A DNA stretch of 64,000 nucleotides. It comes from Labia minor. Lineage: Eukaryota > Arthropoda > Insecta > Dermaptera > Spongiphoridae. The stretch covers positions 7,923,580-7,987,579 of the forward strand of contig OY720344.1 in assembly GCA_963082975.1 (NCBI GenBank), in the 5' to 3' direction. Below are positions 46,106 to 57,849 of the stretch, in pieces. Numbering within the stretch: the first letter of the stretch is position 1; every line of letters starts with the position of its first letter. The notes under the pieces are model-generated. The model was not told the origin of the DNA. It saw only the letters and a list, made by a program, of their open reading frames with translations, and made no database searches. The translations under genes and the position numbers were made by a program.

Positions 46106-46545
46106 ATACTAAGTACCTGGTTTTCACACCGAGGTATGTACTTTAAAAAAATTATTCATTATGAACTATGAATATTTAAGATTAAGATTATTATTTAAAA
46201 TAAATATACGAGAAAATATATATGAAACAATTTCAAATAAATTAAAAGAACATAAATCAAAAAAAAAGTCATAAAACATACAACCCTTACGTATTAATGA
46301 ACTGAAAGAAAGAAAAGTATGCCCTGTGGATATAACATAATAATATTATTATTAAATACTTATATATATACAATTTTATTTATAATATTTTGTATGTAAG
46401 GAAGAGCTGTCCGGCGTTGCCCGGCACCATTTTTTTTTTATTATTAAAATTCATATTTTAAATTAAGCAAAAACTAAAGATGATTTTTCTTCATAAATAT
46501 TATCTATGGTGTGAAGAAGTTTAATATTTCAAAAATACAAATATA
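46106..46545 (+). repeat. Family C element (copy 5)
   Basis: Head AGTACCTGGTTTTCACACCG with a degraded stem, then ATGAACTATGAATATTTAAG, AAGTATGCCCTGTGGATATA, GGAAGAGCTGTCCGGCGTTG, TTTTAAATTAAGCAAAAACT and TATCTATGGTGTGAAGAAG. The 3' end is short. The head and the GCCCTGTGGATATAACATAA block match the copy at 29.6 kb closely. Confidence 0.6.
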
Positions 46546-46687
46546 TATATATAATAAATTCACCTCCTTAATTTGGTTTATTTAATTGGTGATTAATTTA
46601 ATTAGTTGAATTAAATTGGAATAGTTTATATTATTGATATTAATAATTATAATGTATTATATTAATATTAATAATATAAATAAATAA

Positions 46688-46958
46688 GTTGATCTATGGC
46701 CAGGCGCAGAACTGACCGACGGTTTGAAATAAATTAATTTCCAGCTACAGAAACAATTTCAAATAATTTAAATGTATCTATTAATGCAATAAAAAACAGA
46801 TATGGATAAAAGATAAATATTTTTAATTTTATTTTATTTATAATATATAAGTATGAACTGGCTGTGACGTCATGAAGAGATAGGTGACGTCATATAATTT
46901 TAAATTAAGAAAAATCTAATGAAGATGATTTTCCCGAGGATAAAACCAATACAAAGAC
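46688..46958 (+). repeat. Family B non-coding element (copy 5, 5' half)
   Basis: ATCTATGGCCAGGCGCAGAA, CTGACCGACGGTTTGAAAT, TAATTTCCAGCTACAGAAAC, GATATGGATAAAAGATAAAT, GTGACGTCATGAAGAGATAG, GTGACGTCATATAATTTTAA and GAGGATAAAACCAATACAAAG. It ends there, so the distal module is absent. Confidence 0.65.
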
Positions 46959-47354
46959 TGAAAATTAGATAGCTACTAAATATAGAAATATATAATAATT
47001 TTTAAATTAAATGTAATAATATTAATTTATGGGCATCATATTTTTTCAAATATTTTTTATAATGAAAAGATCATCAAATCATTTCTTTCTCTCTCTTTCT
47101 GGTCCTCTAAATATGGTCACTAATAATTTATTCGTCTCGGAAGCTACTATCTCTGTGTCGGTTACATAACATTAGAATTCATTCCTATACATATACAGTC
47201 TTGTATGTCTGTCTGTTTGTCTTTCTAGTTGGACTTAATAAGTGCTATATAAATAAACATGAGTTTATCATTAGAATAGGACATGATGTTATGTGCTACT
47301 GCTGTTGGAATCTAATTGGAGACAAACAAATCCATCCATCCATCGAAAGGCATG

Positions 47355-47396
<42 letters not shown>

Positions 47397-47960
47397 CTCT
47401 CTACTTTCCCATACTCCATCTCATTCTCTTCTTTTATTCTAGTAATAATGAAGAATTGAACACAAACCAAATAACCATTCTAATTATATGATATTATATT
47501 ATATTATATTATTATTATTTATTATATTATATATTATTATATATTTTTATAATTTTGGAAATATTAACATTTTATACTTATTGTATTTATATATTTATTT
47601 ATTAACATATATAACAATAATGTTTTCTAAAACAAAAAAAATTATCTATTCATAAAATTAAATTACACATTCCAGAAATTATAGAACATTCTTACCAAAG
47701 AATAATAACCCATTTTGGGTTTAATATTGGTTTTAAATTTGCCAGGCACACAAGTGTCATCAGTAAATGGGTTCAACATTCCTTTACCCAAACTTAAACA
47801 AGACTAAAGACAAAACATTTTCATTTTGTTTTTGTTTTTTTTTTAATGAAAACGATTATAATAGATAATAATATTAAAAAAATAATTCTAAGATTTTAAT
47901 TTAAAATTAGTAATATTAAGTGATGTTTTCTATTAATACATTATTATTATTATTATTATT
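46959..47960. other. Spacer with (TC)n and a short unique patch
   Basis: A (TC)n run lies at 47357-47392. The frame at 47201-47491 spans it and is not credible as a gene. The remainder is A+T-rich with AT and ATT runs (47480-47560 and 47941-47964). Confidence 0.5.
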
Positions 47961-47964
47961 ATTA

Positions 47965-48218
47965 AGGCGCCATTGGGTGTGTGGGTAGCGAACCTGCCTC
48001 ACATTCACATGGTCCCGGGTTCAATGGGGTCTATGGGACGGAGTCAACCCAGCCTCCTGGAACAACATTGGGGAAAAGCTACTTGATAGCGCCTCCGATC
48101 AAGAAAATCAAGGTAAAGTTGAGAAGACCCGTTCTACTGATCATAGGACACCTCATTGATATTACCCGCTTGATAGGCGTTGTCCTTGCGTCGGACGTAC
48201 AAAAGTCAGAGGTTTTTT
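47965..48218 (+). mobile_element. tRNA-derived SINE, copy 3
   Basis: Head GGCGCCATTGGGTGTGTGGG and TAGCGAACCTGCCTCACATT, then a partial B box (CCGGGTTCAA, truncated), a body with GGGACGGAGTCAACCCAGCC, TTGATAGCGCCTCCGATCAA and TACTGATCATAGGACACCTC, and a T-rich 3' end. Flanking ATT repeats on both sides are compatible with, but do not prove, a duplication. Compared with copy 2 it lacks about 30 bases after the B box. The frame at 47981-48235 is a shadow. Confidence 0.85.
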
Positions 48219-49262
48219 TATTATTATTATCGTAAAATAGGGTATCTTTTATTTGGATGAGAATTGTGAACCATGCTTTGCAAATTTGTAATTATTTAAT
48301 AAATAAATAAATAAATTTAAACTTTATTTAGTTTTAGGTTTAGATAATTTACTTAGTTCATAATTTATACATGAAAATTGTATTTTTTTTTTAAATTAAA
48401 AAGATTTCTCTCTTTGGTTTTTTCTTCCTTTCTATGATAATTCATATTTATGTTTATTCCCATATGATATTTTACCCTGTATCGAGTTTATTATCTCTGT
48501 TATGCCTTTTATTCTATTGTTCCTATCTATCTATGTATTCCTATTATCTCTCATTCTTCTCTACGTGTAATTCATTCTCTCAGTCTGTCGACCCCTTTAG
48601 GGGGAAATTAGTCTATTTCTTCTCCTCCATTTCTCCTCTTCATTTTCTTCTTCGTTTTTTTTTTTCACTTTTTCTTCTCTATGATTCTCTTATTAATATT
48701 CTCTATATACAATAAAAAGGTTATTAAAAATATAATTCAAATAAATAATTAAATTAAATTTTATTTATTAAACCAATCCTATCAAGAAACTAAAACAAGT
48801 TCCCAAAATTATCAGAATTTCCCCGTGATATTTAAATTTTCGATTTTTTGGGATAACATTCCTGCAAACACTGCAATGATTGTTCACAAGTTTTTCCCAT
48901 TAAAAATCAATGTTTATAAAGAAGTGATATTCCTGTTTTTCCATTTTTCTTATGAAGGCGAAAGTAGCGTCACTCAAACGACTGTATCTTGTAAACGAAT
49001 GGACAAAATGTCATGATACTTCATACATAAACTAGTGACAGATGAGCTTCTCGAAATGAGTCATGTTCATTTTCTAGTGGCGTCACCTATTGAAAATTCC
49101 CGGGACTTTTCATCCCATATAGTAATGTAATGTAATGTAAGGTAATCTGCAACATATGAAGTGAATAATGAACTTGATAATCTTAATATTGCAAAGCAAT
49201 CTACATTTTTCTGTAATCAATAAACCTGAATTTCCTACAAGCTGTGAACTTTGAGCTTCATT
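48219..49262. other. Spacer with one unclassified repeat-like block
   Basis: Positions 48800-49260 hold complex DNA (GACTGTATCTTGTAAACGAA, AAATGTCATGATACTTCATA) of the kind seen in transposon untranslated regions, with TAATG pentamer repeats near 49125-49140. I cannot assign it. The frame at 48825-49016 is unrecognised. The frame at 48434-48715 is low-complexity. Confidence 0.35.
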
Positions 49263-49263
49263 T

Positions 49264-49776
49264 TTACTATCTCGCCAGAGATAGTATTGCGATTACGAAA
49301 ATTTTCGATGTTGAGATTTTGATGTTTTTATACGTTTTGAATCATTTTCACTAACGTTGAGAAAAATGTCTGTGTGTGTGTGTGTATGTATGTATGTATA
49401 TAGACAAGATTACGCAAAAACGGTTTGAACTAGAGTCATGAAATTTGTTATACGGCAATTATTCAAAATTCGTAGTTTTCTATCAACTTTTGAGAAATGT
49501 AGCTCAACCGGAAGAGGGTCATTACCTACAACGTTAAGATTTTTTTTTCTCTAAAGTGACCGTAAAAATAAAGATATATGTTTGATAATTCTTCACATGA
49601 TTAAAAATTGTATAAAACTGCTATATATAGAATTTCATCTCTGGTTTAATAAATATTATTTATTAATTTTAATTTATAATTTATAATTAATTAAATTTAA
49701 TTTAAATAGAATATAAATTATAATGTTAATTAATCCAATTCAAATTGCGAGATAGTCGAGTGGAGACACTCCAGCT
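49264..49776 (-). repeat. Family A non-coding element (copy 4, internally deleted)
   Basis: Both ends are present: ACTATCTCGCCAGAGATAGT on the left and GCGAGATAGTCGAGTGGAGA plus CACTCCAG on the right. About 100 bp of the middle (the CCGGTACTTTCAGC to CACGTGA module) is missing between TATATATAGAATTTCAT and TTTAATAAATATTATTT. A (GT)n run lies near 49371-49384. Confidence 0.7.
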
Positions 49777-50252
49777 TATTTAACGTTTCTTTAAATATCG
49801 CTTTGGCTTCTGAGTGGCACAATTATATATATATATATATATATATAATAAATTCCAGCAATAAATTTTGTTTCCTTAAAATCTAAGCTAATCAATTCTA
49901 AACATGACAATATTTTTCTTTTCATTACAATCATAGAAAATCCAATTTAAAATATTATTTTGAACGCACAAATGTACTTAATAAAATAAAAAAATTAAGA
50001 ATAATAATAATAACAATGATAATAATGAAAAAAATAGAGTATGAAAGGAAAGTATTTTGAAAGAAGAATGAAAGAATAAATGACGTCATTAATTTTCTTC
50101 ATACACATACTCACACACATACCTACATATATATATATATATATTTAATAAATTAAAAAAAAAATTGTTTGTTGTTTTGTTATATATATATTAAAGAAAG
50201 AAAAAAGGCTGTATCTACTATGTATTGTATATATATCATAGAATGTGTTGAA

Positions 50253-50253
50253 A

Positions 50254-50286
<33 letters not shown>

Positions 50287-50860
50287 AAGAGAGAGAGAAC
50301 CACATCCACCGTTGACACACGCTCACGCACAACGTCCACATAAATGTGGTCATGCATGCATCGCTTGCACGGAATATTAATCGTGCTTAATTGAATGCAT
50401 AAACATGCGTCCATACAACAAAGGGACAAACCCAAATGACCAGTGAGTGGGACTTCAAAAGAATATTAACCCCCCTCCCCCTCCCCTCTCCTCATATCTC
50501 TACTTTTCCTCCCCTTGCGTTGAATATAGATATAAAAACATATTATATTCTTCTCGTTATTTTTTCTTTTTTTTATTATTTATTTTTATTTGAAATTGAA
50601 CAAAACGCGCAATGAGAAGAAAATTCGGCCAGTCGGCCGCAACGACTCAATTTTCATTTGTATTTGTCTATCTATCTAGATATGTATGTGTGCTGCTCTG
50701 TTTAAGAGCGTACATCCGGTCTAATCAATTTCCGTCAATTGCCTTCGTTTGTCTTTGTTATGCGTCCGTTCGGTCGTTGTCACCTGGAAGAGGAGGAGGA
50801 GGGGGAGGGAGAAGAAGGGCATACCATCCAAGATGATTCAATTGTGGACACTCTTACCAA
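50253..50860. other. (GA)n run and non-repetitive island
   Basis: (GA)n at 50254-50298 is followed by complex unique DNA. Two patches stand out: CATAAATGTGGTCATGCATG around 50340-50360 and CGTACATCCGGTCTAATCAA around 50709-50729. The frames at 50612-50836 and 50739-51161 are not recognisable. Conserved non-coding DNA is the simplest reading. Confidence 0.35.
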
Positions 50861-51156
50861 TTTGAGTGACATCCTGTCAGGCCAATTCATTCAAATTATT
50901 TCATACAACTTTATTTCAAATTACATTAGAATGGATTTTGAATTAATATTCTTTAGATTTCATGCATATAAGTCAGGAATGGCACGCAAATTTCATGGCA
51001 CGCATAAAGACAAAATTATTATTCTAATAATTATAACTTTTCTCAATAGAAATGAATTACAAATGAACAAATTCACATTAAAATTACAATTTATGAAATT
51101 TGAAGTACTGATTATTTATTTATCTATCTTAGAAGAGAGATTAAACCGAAAAATAA

Positions 51157-51785
51157 GTTGACCTGTGGCCAGGTCCGAACCGACCGACGGTTTGAAGTAA
51201 ATTAATTTCCAGCTACAGAAACAATTTCAAATAATTTTCATATATCTATTAATGTAATAAAAAACAGATATGGATAGAACATAAATAATAAATATAAACA
51301 TTTTTAATTTTATTTTATTTATAATATATATAATATGTAAGACCAGGCTGTGTCGTCATGAATGGCTGAATGACGTCATATAATTTTAAATTAAGAAAAA
51401 TCTAATAAAGATGATTTTTCTCGAGGATAAAACCAATACAAAGTGCATGATTTGTCGTGATATGTAAAAAATCTCCTCATGTGAAATTTAGTGTGAAAAT
51501 AACCCTTCCCTTCCTATCGTCGATCGGTAATACTACCACTTCCGGTTTCCGGATTTGCACCAAAAGTTGATCAATTCATCATACTGATGTATTAAGTAAA
51601 TATACCAAATTTCATCAAAATCCGTTGAGCCGTTCAGGCTGTACACATCTATAGGGACAGACATCATGCTAAAAATACTTTTTTCTGTTAAGAAAATGCA
51701 GATTCGTGGAGATATGTAAAAATCTTCACATGAGAAATTTGATGTGAAAACAATACCTCCCTTACTATCGTCGGTCGGTAAAAAT
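51157..51785 (+). repeat. Family B non-coding element (copy 6, full-length reference)
   Basis: The 5' end is TTGACCTGTGGCCAGG, with ACCGACCGACGG at 51179-51190. Then come TAATTTCCAGCTACAGAAAC, ATGACGTCATATAATTTTAA, CTCGAGGATAAAACCAATAC, CCACTTCCGGTTTCCGGATT, ACCAAATTTCATCAAAATCC, GTTGAGCCGTTCAGGCTGTA, GGGACAGACATCATGCTAAA, TGTGAAAACAATACCTCCCT and the 3' end TATCGTCGGTCGGTAAAAA. ACCGACCGACG and CGTCGGTCGGT at the two ends form an 11-bp inverted repeat. No coding capacity. Confidence 0.7.
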
Positions 51786-51929
51786 TGTATATTTTATTAC
51801 TGAAATATTGCTTGAATTTCTTCGCAATATAAAATCATTCATGATAGATAGATACAGCGTATGCAGTTGGACTTCTATTAATGTCATTGTGTGTTTTTGC
51901 CGTACAAATTGCATAGTTCAGGATTTAAA

Positions 51930-52170
51930 ATTGTTTGCAAATCTTCTCTCTTCATGTGACCTGGAGAACCCAAATATGACTTTTGTATTTTTCAAATCTG
52001 TCATTTTATCTGTCTGTTTGTTGGAGAAATTGTAAAGTTATAAACTCAAAATTGATTAGAGTGATGAAATATTACCAGAATATTCTTATTTTATCATATG
52101 CTATAAATTTTATCAATATTTTTTAAAAAAAAGAAAGAAAAATGAATTTTTCAAAATTTATTTCAAGGTT
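51930..52170 (+). repeat. Diverged family E arm
   Basis: CAAATATGACTTTTGTATTT, TCATTTTATCTGTCTGTTTG, TATAAACTCAAAATTGATTA and ATGCTATAAATTTTATCAAT follow the same order as 12045-12200 of the family E element. No terminal hairpin is seen. Confidence 0.4.
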
Positions 52171-52619
52171 AACAAAGCTTTATTTTGCCCATAAGACGGT
52201 TGGAGAATAGTGCCAGGATTGCAATCTTTTTCTAGAATTTAACATAAAATTGTCAAAACAAGAAAATGTAAGTGATTCATGGTATTAGATATAAATTTTG
52301 CTTTTTGATCATTATGTACAACTAAAAATAACAAAGAATTTCCATACAATAAAAATAAAAAGAAATAATAGACAATGTTTAATAAAGATATACTTTTACC
52401 ACAACTAAATTTCAATTTTTTTAATAATCATTTTATTTTTTTGGTATAAAGTTTAATATTTAAAACGATAACACTTTTATACAGGATAGTTAGAAGTTAT
52501 ACAAAAATATTCGTTTATATATTTAAGCTAAAATGGGTACAGGTGGTGGAGAAAAAAAATCATGACAATTTTGTGGCAAGTTAGTTACTTCAAAAATAAT
52601 TTTTTAAAATTTTGTGTCA

Positions 52620-52660
52620 CGGGTATTGAAAAAGTTTCGCCATCCCTGATATAAGAAATT
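52620..52660. mobile_element. Solitary hAT-like end
   Basis: AAAGTTTCGCCATCCCTG is the complement of a CAGGGATGGCGAAACT-type hAT end. I do not find the partner end. Confidence 0.35.
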
Positions 52661-52699
52661 GGAAAAAACAACAAACCATATAGTTTTTTTTTTTGTTAT

Positions 52700-53420
52700 T
52701 TTAATATTTGATTATTTAGTCGAGGCAAAAGAGTAGAGAAAGAGATTCGTTGGAATTTGAAATGCGCGTGTGCTTATTGCGTGTGCTCTTCTGCTTCATT
52801 GTATTTGCATATATTGACCAGTAAAATGAGAGAAGTTTGGGATTGAGGGAGGAGGAGGAGGGGGGGGTGATTAGTAAAAGGAGGAAGGGTTTTTGAACAA
52901 GAGGAGGGTATAAAACGAACGGCATGTCTATCAAATCCATGGTCATGGGGGGGTCATCTTAAGCACCACACCCAAGTGACATGAACCGGAAACCACGCTA
53001 CACCTCTTCTGCATTAAATGATTAGATAGGAACACCTCATTTACAAAAAAAGCAAATTACTTTGAATTTTTAACATTCAAAATAACAAAAAAAAAAAAAA
53101 AAAAATCAGTAAAAACTATTAAAGAAAAAATCTTAACAATGCATCTCATTAAATTTACATGAGTTTTAACAAATACTGAAAGTATAAAAACTCAACTGAA
53201 GATAAAAAAAAAATTATGTTATGTGAGAAAATACACAAAAATTGAATTTTGAATAAAATACAGTTTTAATTACAATAATCAAACTAAAAACAAAAAGACT
53301 TTATTCTTCAGTAAATAAACTAATAAATAATAATATTTTTTTTCCAAGATACAATTAAATTATAATAATATTGTTTTTTATTTAAATAATAACATAATTC
53401 TTATTTTATCTTATCATATC
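52700..53420. other. Unique patch then A+T-rich spacer
   Basis: 52720-53030 is complex, partly purine-rich DNA with a minus-strand frame (52716-52946) that I do not recognise. The rest is low-complexity. Confidence 0.35.
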
Positions 53421-53720
53421 TTATTAAACTATCAAAAATTGTATGTATATATATATTAGTATTTTTTAAACCGCTCGAAGGATTTTTTTTAAAATTCACA
53501 CCATAGAAAATAAAGAAAAATCGATCTGTATTGATTTCAGTCTCGAGAAAAATCAAAATTACTTTTTTCTTAATTTAAAATAAGAAATTTAGAATGACGT
53601 CAGCAACTACGTCAGACAGCGCTTCCTTAAATACAAAAAATTTTAAATAAAATTAAATTAAAAAAATGTATTTTAATAATATTTTATAATCAAATTATGA
53701 ATTTATTAATATTACCAGCC
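53421..53720 (-). repeat. Family C fragment (copy 6)
   Basis: On the plus strand: ATCTTATCATATCTTATTAA, AACCGCTCGAAGGATTTTTT, AATTCACACCATAGAAAATA, AATCGATCTGTATTGATTTC, GACGTCAGCAACTACGTCAG and CAGCGCTTCCTTAAATAC. It is the complement of the family C 3' half. Confidence 0.6.
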
Positions 53721-54084
53721 AACCCCGACAATAAGGAATAATTTTTTTAATGACCGAGGTGCTTATTATAATATTATCAGTCCTATTTAGTAAATATATA
53801 TTGAAAAAGAATATATTGTGATACATAGGTATCGGTATATATTCAATATTGATATTAAACATTCCAATTGTCCCTGAAATGGTTAGAAATTTAGTTAAAT
53901 ATTTATTGAATTATAAAGTATAATAAAAGTAACAAAAGTATCCTCATATTCAAAATTCACTCATTGATTTATAAGTATGAATTATTTGATAAAATTAATA
54001 GAAAACATATTTATTTTCTTTATATAATACATATTACTACGTAAAACATACATTTTCAATGATAAAAAATCTAAATTATAAGTC

Positions 54085-54309
54085 CTTTAAATCAGGGGTG
54101 TCAAACTCATAGGTACACTTGGGCCAAACAAACAAGGTTTAACTTTAGGCGGGCCGCAAAAAAACATTTTCACCTTTTTTTTTTTAGAAAATTTTTTTAA
54201 AAAAAAGTCGGTCGGAAATTTGTTTTTTTTTTTTTTTTGACAAATTGAAAATTTTTTAAAAAAGTCGAAAGAGGTCGCGGGTCGCGAGTTTGACACCCCT
54301 GCTTTAAAT
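54085..54309. mobile_element. 209-bp hAT MITE
   Basis: The element (54093-54301) has ends CAGGGGTGTCAAACTC and GAGTTTGACACCCCTG, perfect complements over 16 bases. It is flanked by the identical octamer CTTTAAAT (54085-54092 and 54302-54309). The body is G+C-rich at its edges (GGGCCGC, GGTCGCGGGTCGCG) and A/T-rich in the middle. The minus-strand frame at 54087-54296 is a shadow. Confidence 0.92.
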
Positions 54310-55277
54310 ATTAGTTGGTGCTATTTAAAATATTCAATTATTCTAGTATGTGTAAGGTATACAATAAACGTAAAAAAAAAATAATGAAATAATGGAATTT
54401 TATTTGAAAAGTGGTTTGTATTATTATTATTAATATTATTTATCAAAAGCATCAATTCATTTGATCAAATTATTTGAAATCCTATCCTCTAGAATGGTCT
54501 TTTTTTAATTTCATTTCATTTTTTATTATGTATTATTTATATTCATCAATTTATATATTTAGGTGTAGGTATATATTAAATAATAATAATCTATTCGTTG
54601 CATTTGGATAGCGAATAAAAACAGAGGTGATTAAATTAAATGAAAAAAACCCTCTATCCTACTCCTCATTTTTTTTGTTTTGTTTTGATAATACAAGAGA
54701 AATACAAATAAAATTTATTTATAAAAAAAAATGCAATGAACGTTTTACTGATAATGATAATAGAATCGTTGAAGAATTATATAATTTTATATTTAGTTGT
54801 CAACAAACAACAAAATGTTGTTATATTTTGTTTTTTACATTCAAATAATCATAATATATTAAATATTCATTAATAAAAAAAATATCAAGAATATAACTGA
54901 AAAAATTATTAAAAGTTAATAAATTGGAAATTATATAATATACCATAGAAAGAATCTGATATATTATATAATAAATAAAATAAATATATTTATCAAATTC
55001 ACTAAATGACTATTTATTCAGATGAACTAAATAAATTTATTTAAAGTAATATTCAATGTTCTGATTTTAAAAGTTTTATCTACATCATTTTTTTTTTTTA
55101 AATTCATTAAAAATTAAAAAATTAATTAATTAAATATTTTCTCTATATCCAAACCGAACCGAAAATTAGTAAATAAGTGAATAATTAATGAATTAGTTAA
55201 TAAAACATTACTTATAATCGCTGCATGATTTTATTTCGACGATCGTAAACAGCTAATCAGTCATACTTAAGAAATCT
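54310..55277. other. A+T-rich spacer
   Basis: Low-complexity. The frame at 54627-54848 is not recognisable. No repeat family is assigned. Confidence 0.5.
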
Positions 55278-55339
55278 TTATTTATCTCGTAAACTAGAAG
55301 AGACCGAGAAATAAGAAAAGTTTTTTTTGAAATTAATTA

Positions 55340-55918
55340 GCTGGAGTGTCTCCACTCGACTATCTCGCAAATGTGAATTGAATTAAATAACATAATATAT
55401 TATATTTAAATTAAATTAAATTAATTATAAATTAAAAATAATAAATAATATTTATTAAACCAGCGCATGTTTGGGTCTTTGTTGATGGAACCACGGAGAT
55501 TTGCAGTGTTAAAAAATTAATTCAGCAAATCAATCAAGCTGAAATTCTATATATAGCAGTTTTATACAATTTTTAATCGTGTGAAAAATTATCAAACATA
55601 TATCTTTATCTTTACGGTCACTTTAGAGGAAAAAAAATCAAAACGTTGTAAGTAATGACCCTCTTCCGGTTGGGTTACATTTCTCCAAAATGGAGAGAAA
55701 ACTACGAATTTTGAATAATTCCCTTATACCAAATTTCATTATTCTAGCTCAAACCGTTTTTGCGTAATCTAGTCTACATACATATACACATACACACATA
55801 GATATTTTTCTCAACCTTAGTGAAAATAATTCAGGAACCTTCAAAACGTATAAAAACATCAAAATCTTGACATCGAAAATTTTCATGATCGCAATACTAC
55901 TCTGACGAGATTGTAAAA
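55340..55918 (+). repeat. Family A non-coding element (copy 5)
   Basis: It starts CTGGAGTGTCTCCACTCGAC. It has CCAGCGCATGTTTGG, TATATATAGCAGTTTTATAC, CCTCTTCCGG, TACCAAATTTCATTATTCTA, TAGATATTTTTCTCAACC and ends CGCAATACTACTCTGACGAG with TTGTAAAAA. The terminal stem is damaged (TACTCTGACGAGATTG). It abuts family F sequence at 55918. Confidence 0.68.
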
Positions 55919-56150
55919 AGGAAATTATTTCCTAACACTTACATATAAAAAGTATGTTATCAATTATATTATTATAACACAAAAACTCTTCATTCATTCA
56001 TATATGATAATTATTTTTAATTTAAATATCATGATTTTATATTGATAAATTTATTTTATTAAATTTTATTATGAAAAATCTTCTATTATGTACTGTTAAA
56101 TTGATTAATTAATTCCATATTAGGATTAATTAGGAAAAAAGGAATCCAAT
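55918..56150 (+). repeat. Family F repeat next to family A copy 5
   Basis: AAATTATTTCCTAACACTTA, TATCAATTATATTATTATAA, TCATGATTTTATATTGATAA and TAATTAATTCCATATTAGGA. The first three blocks recur at 63561-63665, again directly after a family A copy in the same orientation. The first two and last are recognisable at 2890-3030. Confidence 0.5.
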
Positions 56151-57079
56151 GGCAAAGTTTCATCCAAATCCATGACATGTCAACTAATCTAACCCTCAAT
56201 ATTATAGATTAATGTTATTATTTTAAAAATGATATAAATAATGATATAAATATTATGTGTGGTATCAGTTTTATGATATTTGTTGTGTTGTTACTTGTTA
56301 GTTTTACTTAGAAATTTAATAAATATCTATAGAAAATTAGAACAAGATTGAATGGTAGTGAAGAAGACACTCCAAAGACAAACATAAAAATAACAATTTT
56401 GAATAATAAAGTTCAAAGAGAATTTTTTTCTTATAGAGAATAGAAATAATATTATTACTTCATAACGTAGTTTAAAGATTCAATTAAAAAACAACAAATT
56501 CAATTTAAGATGTATAATTTATTTTTATTTGACTAAATCATTAATGAAATGTTAACTAATCTTACCGTTGGAAAGAAGTTCTCAAGTAATCTTGTTTTTG
56601 TTATTTATTTTATTTTATTTTTTTTTTTTAATGAAATTTATTATATTCTTTGAATCACTAAAATTAAAACATAATAATTTATATAATATTATTAATTATA
56701 GAGAAAAAATAATAATTATTTCATTATTTTCTAAAAGTAAAATGAATAATAAATATTTTTTTTTTTAATACAAAATTATTTATATTTTGATATGATATAA
56801 ATAATAATATTAATAATGTCATTGAAATGGAAAGGATGAGATATCTGGTTGTAATTTATTTATTTATTATTTTTTTTCACTCACTGAATTTTTTTGTTGT
56901 GTTACACTTTAATATAAGATAAATTCAATTCATTAATGTGTAAAATGTATACAGATTTTGAAATTTTCTTCATTGTTTTATTGATTTTAGAATGAATGGT
57001 AAAAATATGGTTTCATTGTAAAAAAAAAAAAAATGAAAATCTTGTCACAATTGTCATTGGTATGTATTTTTTGGTTGAG
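56151..57079. other. A+T-rich spacer
   Basis: Poly-T and AAT runs and chance frames (56568-56768). No gene is seen. Confidence 0.5.
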
Positions 57080-57320
57080 CGTATTTAGTGAGTGGGTGGT
57101 AAATGATGATGCACACAGAGGGTGAAACAAAAACTGATGGCGAACCGTCGGCATCATAGCAGAGACTAAGCTGGGAAAAGCCGACAAGCAACCCCCGATG
57201 AGAAAGGTTCGTTAGTGTGTGCGGAATTAATTTCCTTTTCGTTTCCCCGCTCATTTGCTATCTCTTTTCCACACACGGCAGTTATACCCTCATTTTCTAT
57301 TGCACCCTCTTCTTGTTGCA
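57080..57320. other. Unique island upstream of a candidate exon
   Basis: Complex unique DNA ending in a long pyrimidine-rich stretch and TTCTTGTTGCAG, an excellent 3' splice acceptor (AG at 57320-57321). It is consistent with intron sequence just before an exon on the plus strand. Confidence 0.4.
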
Positions 57321-57321
57321 G

Positions 57322-57447
57322 AAGAGAGAGAGGCCGCCCCCCACCCCCTCTACTACTTTTGACTTAAGCCCTGAAGACAACGACATCAAACCGTTTGATA
57401 ATAAGGAAGCATGGAAGTATAGGCGAATTGCGCATGCGCAATATTGA
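57322..57447 (+). CDS. Candidate terminal exon of an unknown host gene
   Basis: After the acceptor TTCTTGTTGCAG the frame is open for 41 codons to TGA at 57445-57447. It starts KRERPPPTPSTTFDLSPEDN and ends DIKPFDNKEAWKYRRIAHAQ plus Y. The composition is protein-like, not repeat-like: charged, with an acidic patch and a basic-aromatic end, and no homopolymer bias apart from the short proline run. I do not recognise the family and infer only a hydrophilic, possibly cytoplasmic C-terminal tail. A weak donor (GGAA|GTATAG near 57414) inside it would put the frame in the phase needed by the 29-nt microexon candidate at 60281. I have not seen matching upstream exons. Alternatively it is a chance frame in a conserved non-coding element. 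The ATG-initiated frame from 57217 is the same frame read through the presumed intron. Confidence 0.35.
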   Translation, partial: KRERPPPTPSTTFDLSPEDNDIKPFDNKEAWKYRRIAHAQY

Positions 57448-57849
57448 TTTTAATTAAAAATTGAAGAATAAAGAAAAAAAAAACCAAAAGTCCTCTTAAC
57501 ACAGTGAACTAATAATTATTAATAGGTCGTTGCATTTAATGAAATAAAGAAAAAAATAGTCAAATTCATTTAATAGCATTTAATATCAAATAAATGATAA
57601 TAATAATAATAATAATAATAAACAAATAATTAATTTGAATTGATAAATGAGATTTAAAACTTTTAAAATCTAAACTTTATCCAATTCCTTTCTTTCCTTA
57701 ATTGTCTTAGATCTATTTTTACCCCTTTATATTTTTAATTCACGTTGGCCCTTATCTACCCATTTCTTGTAAATACAGATTGTATATATATTTATTTAAT
57801 TATTATCATTCCATAAATACATATAGAAATTTAAAATATATAATTAATT
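57448..57849. other. A+T-rich spacer with (AAT)n
   Basis: AAT run at 57594-57620 and A+T-rich DNA. No gene is seen. Confidence 0.55.
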
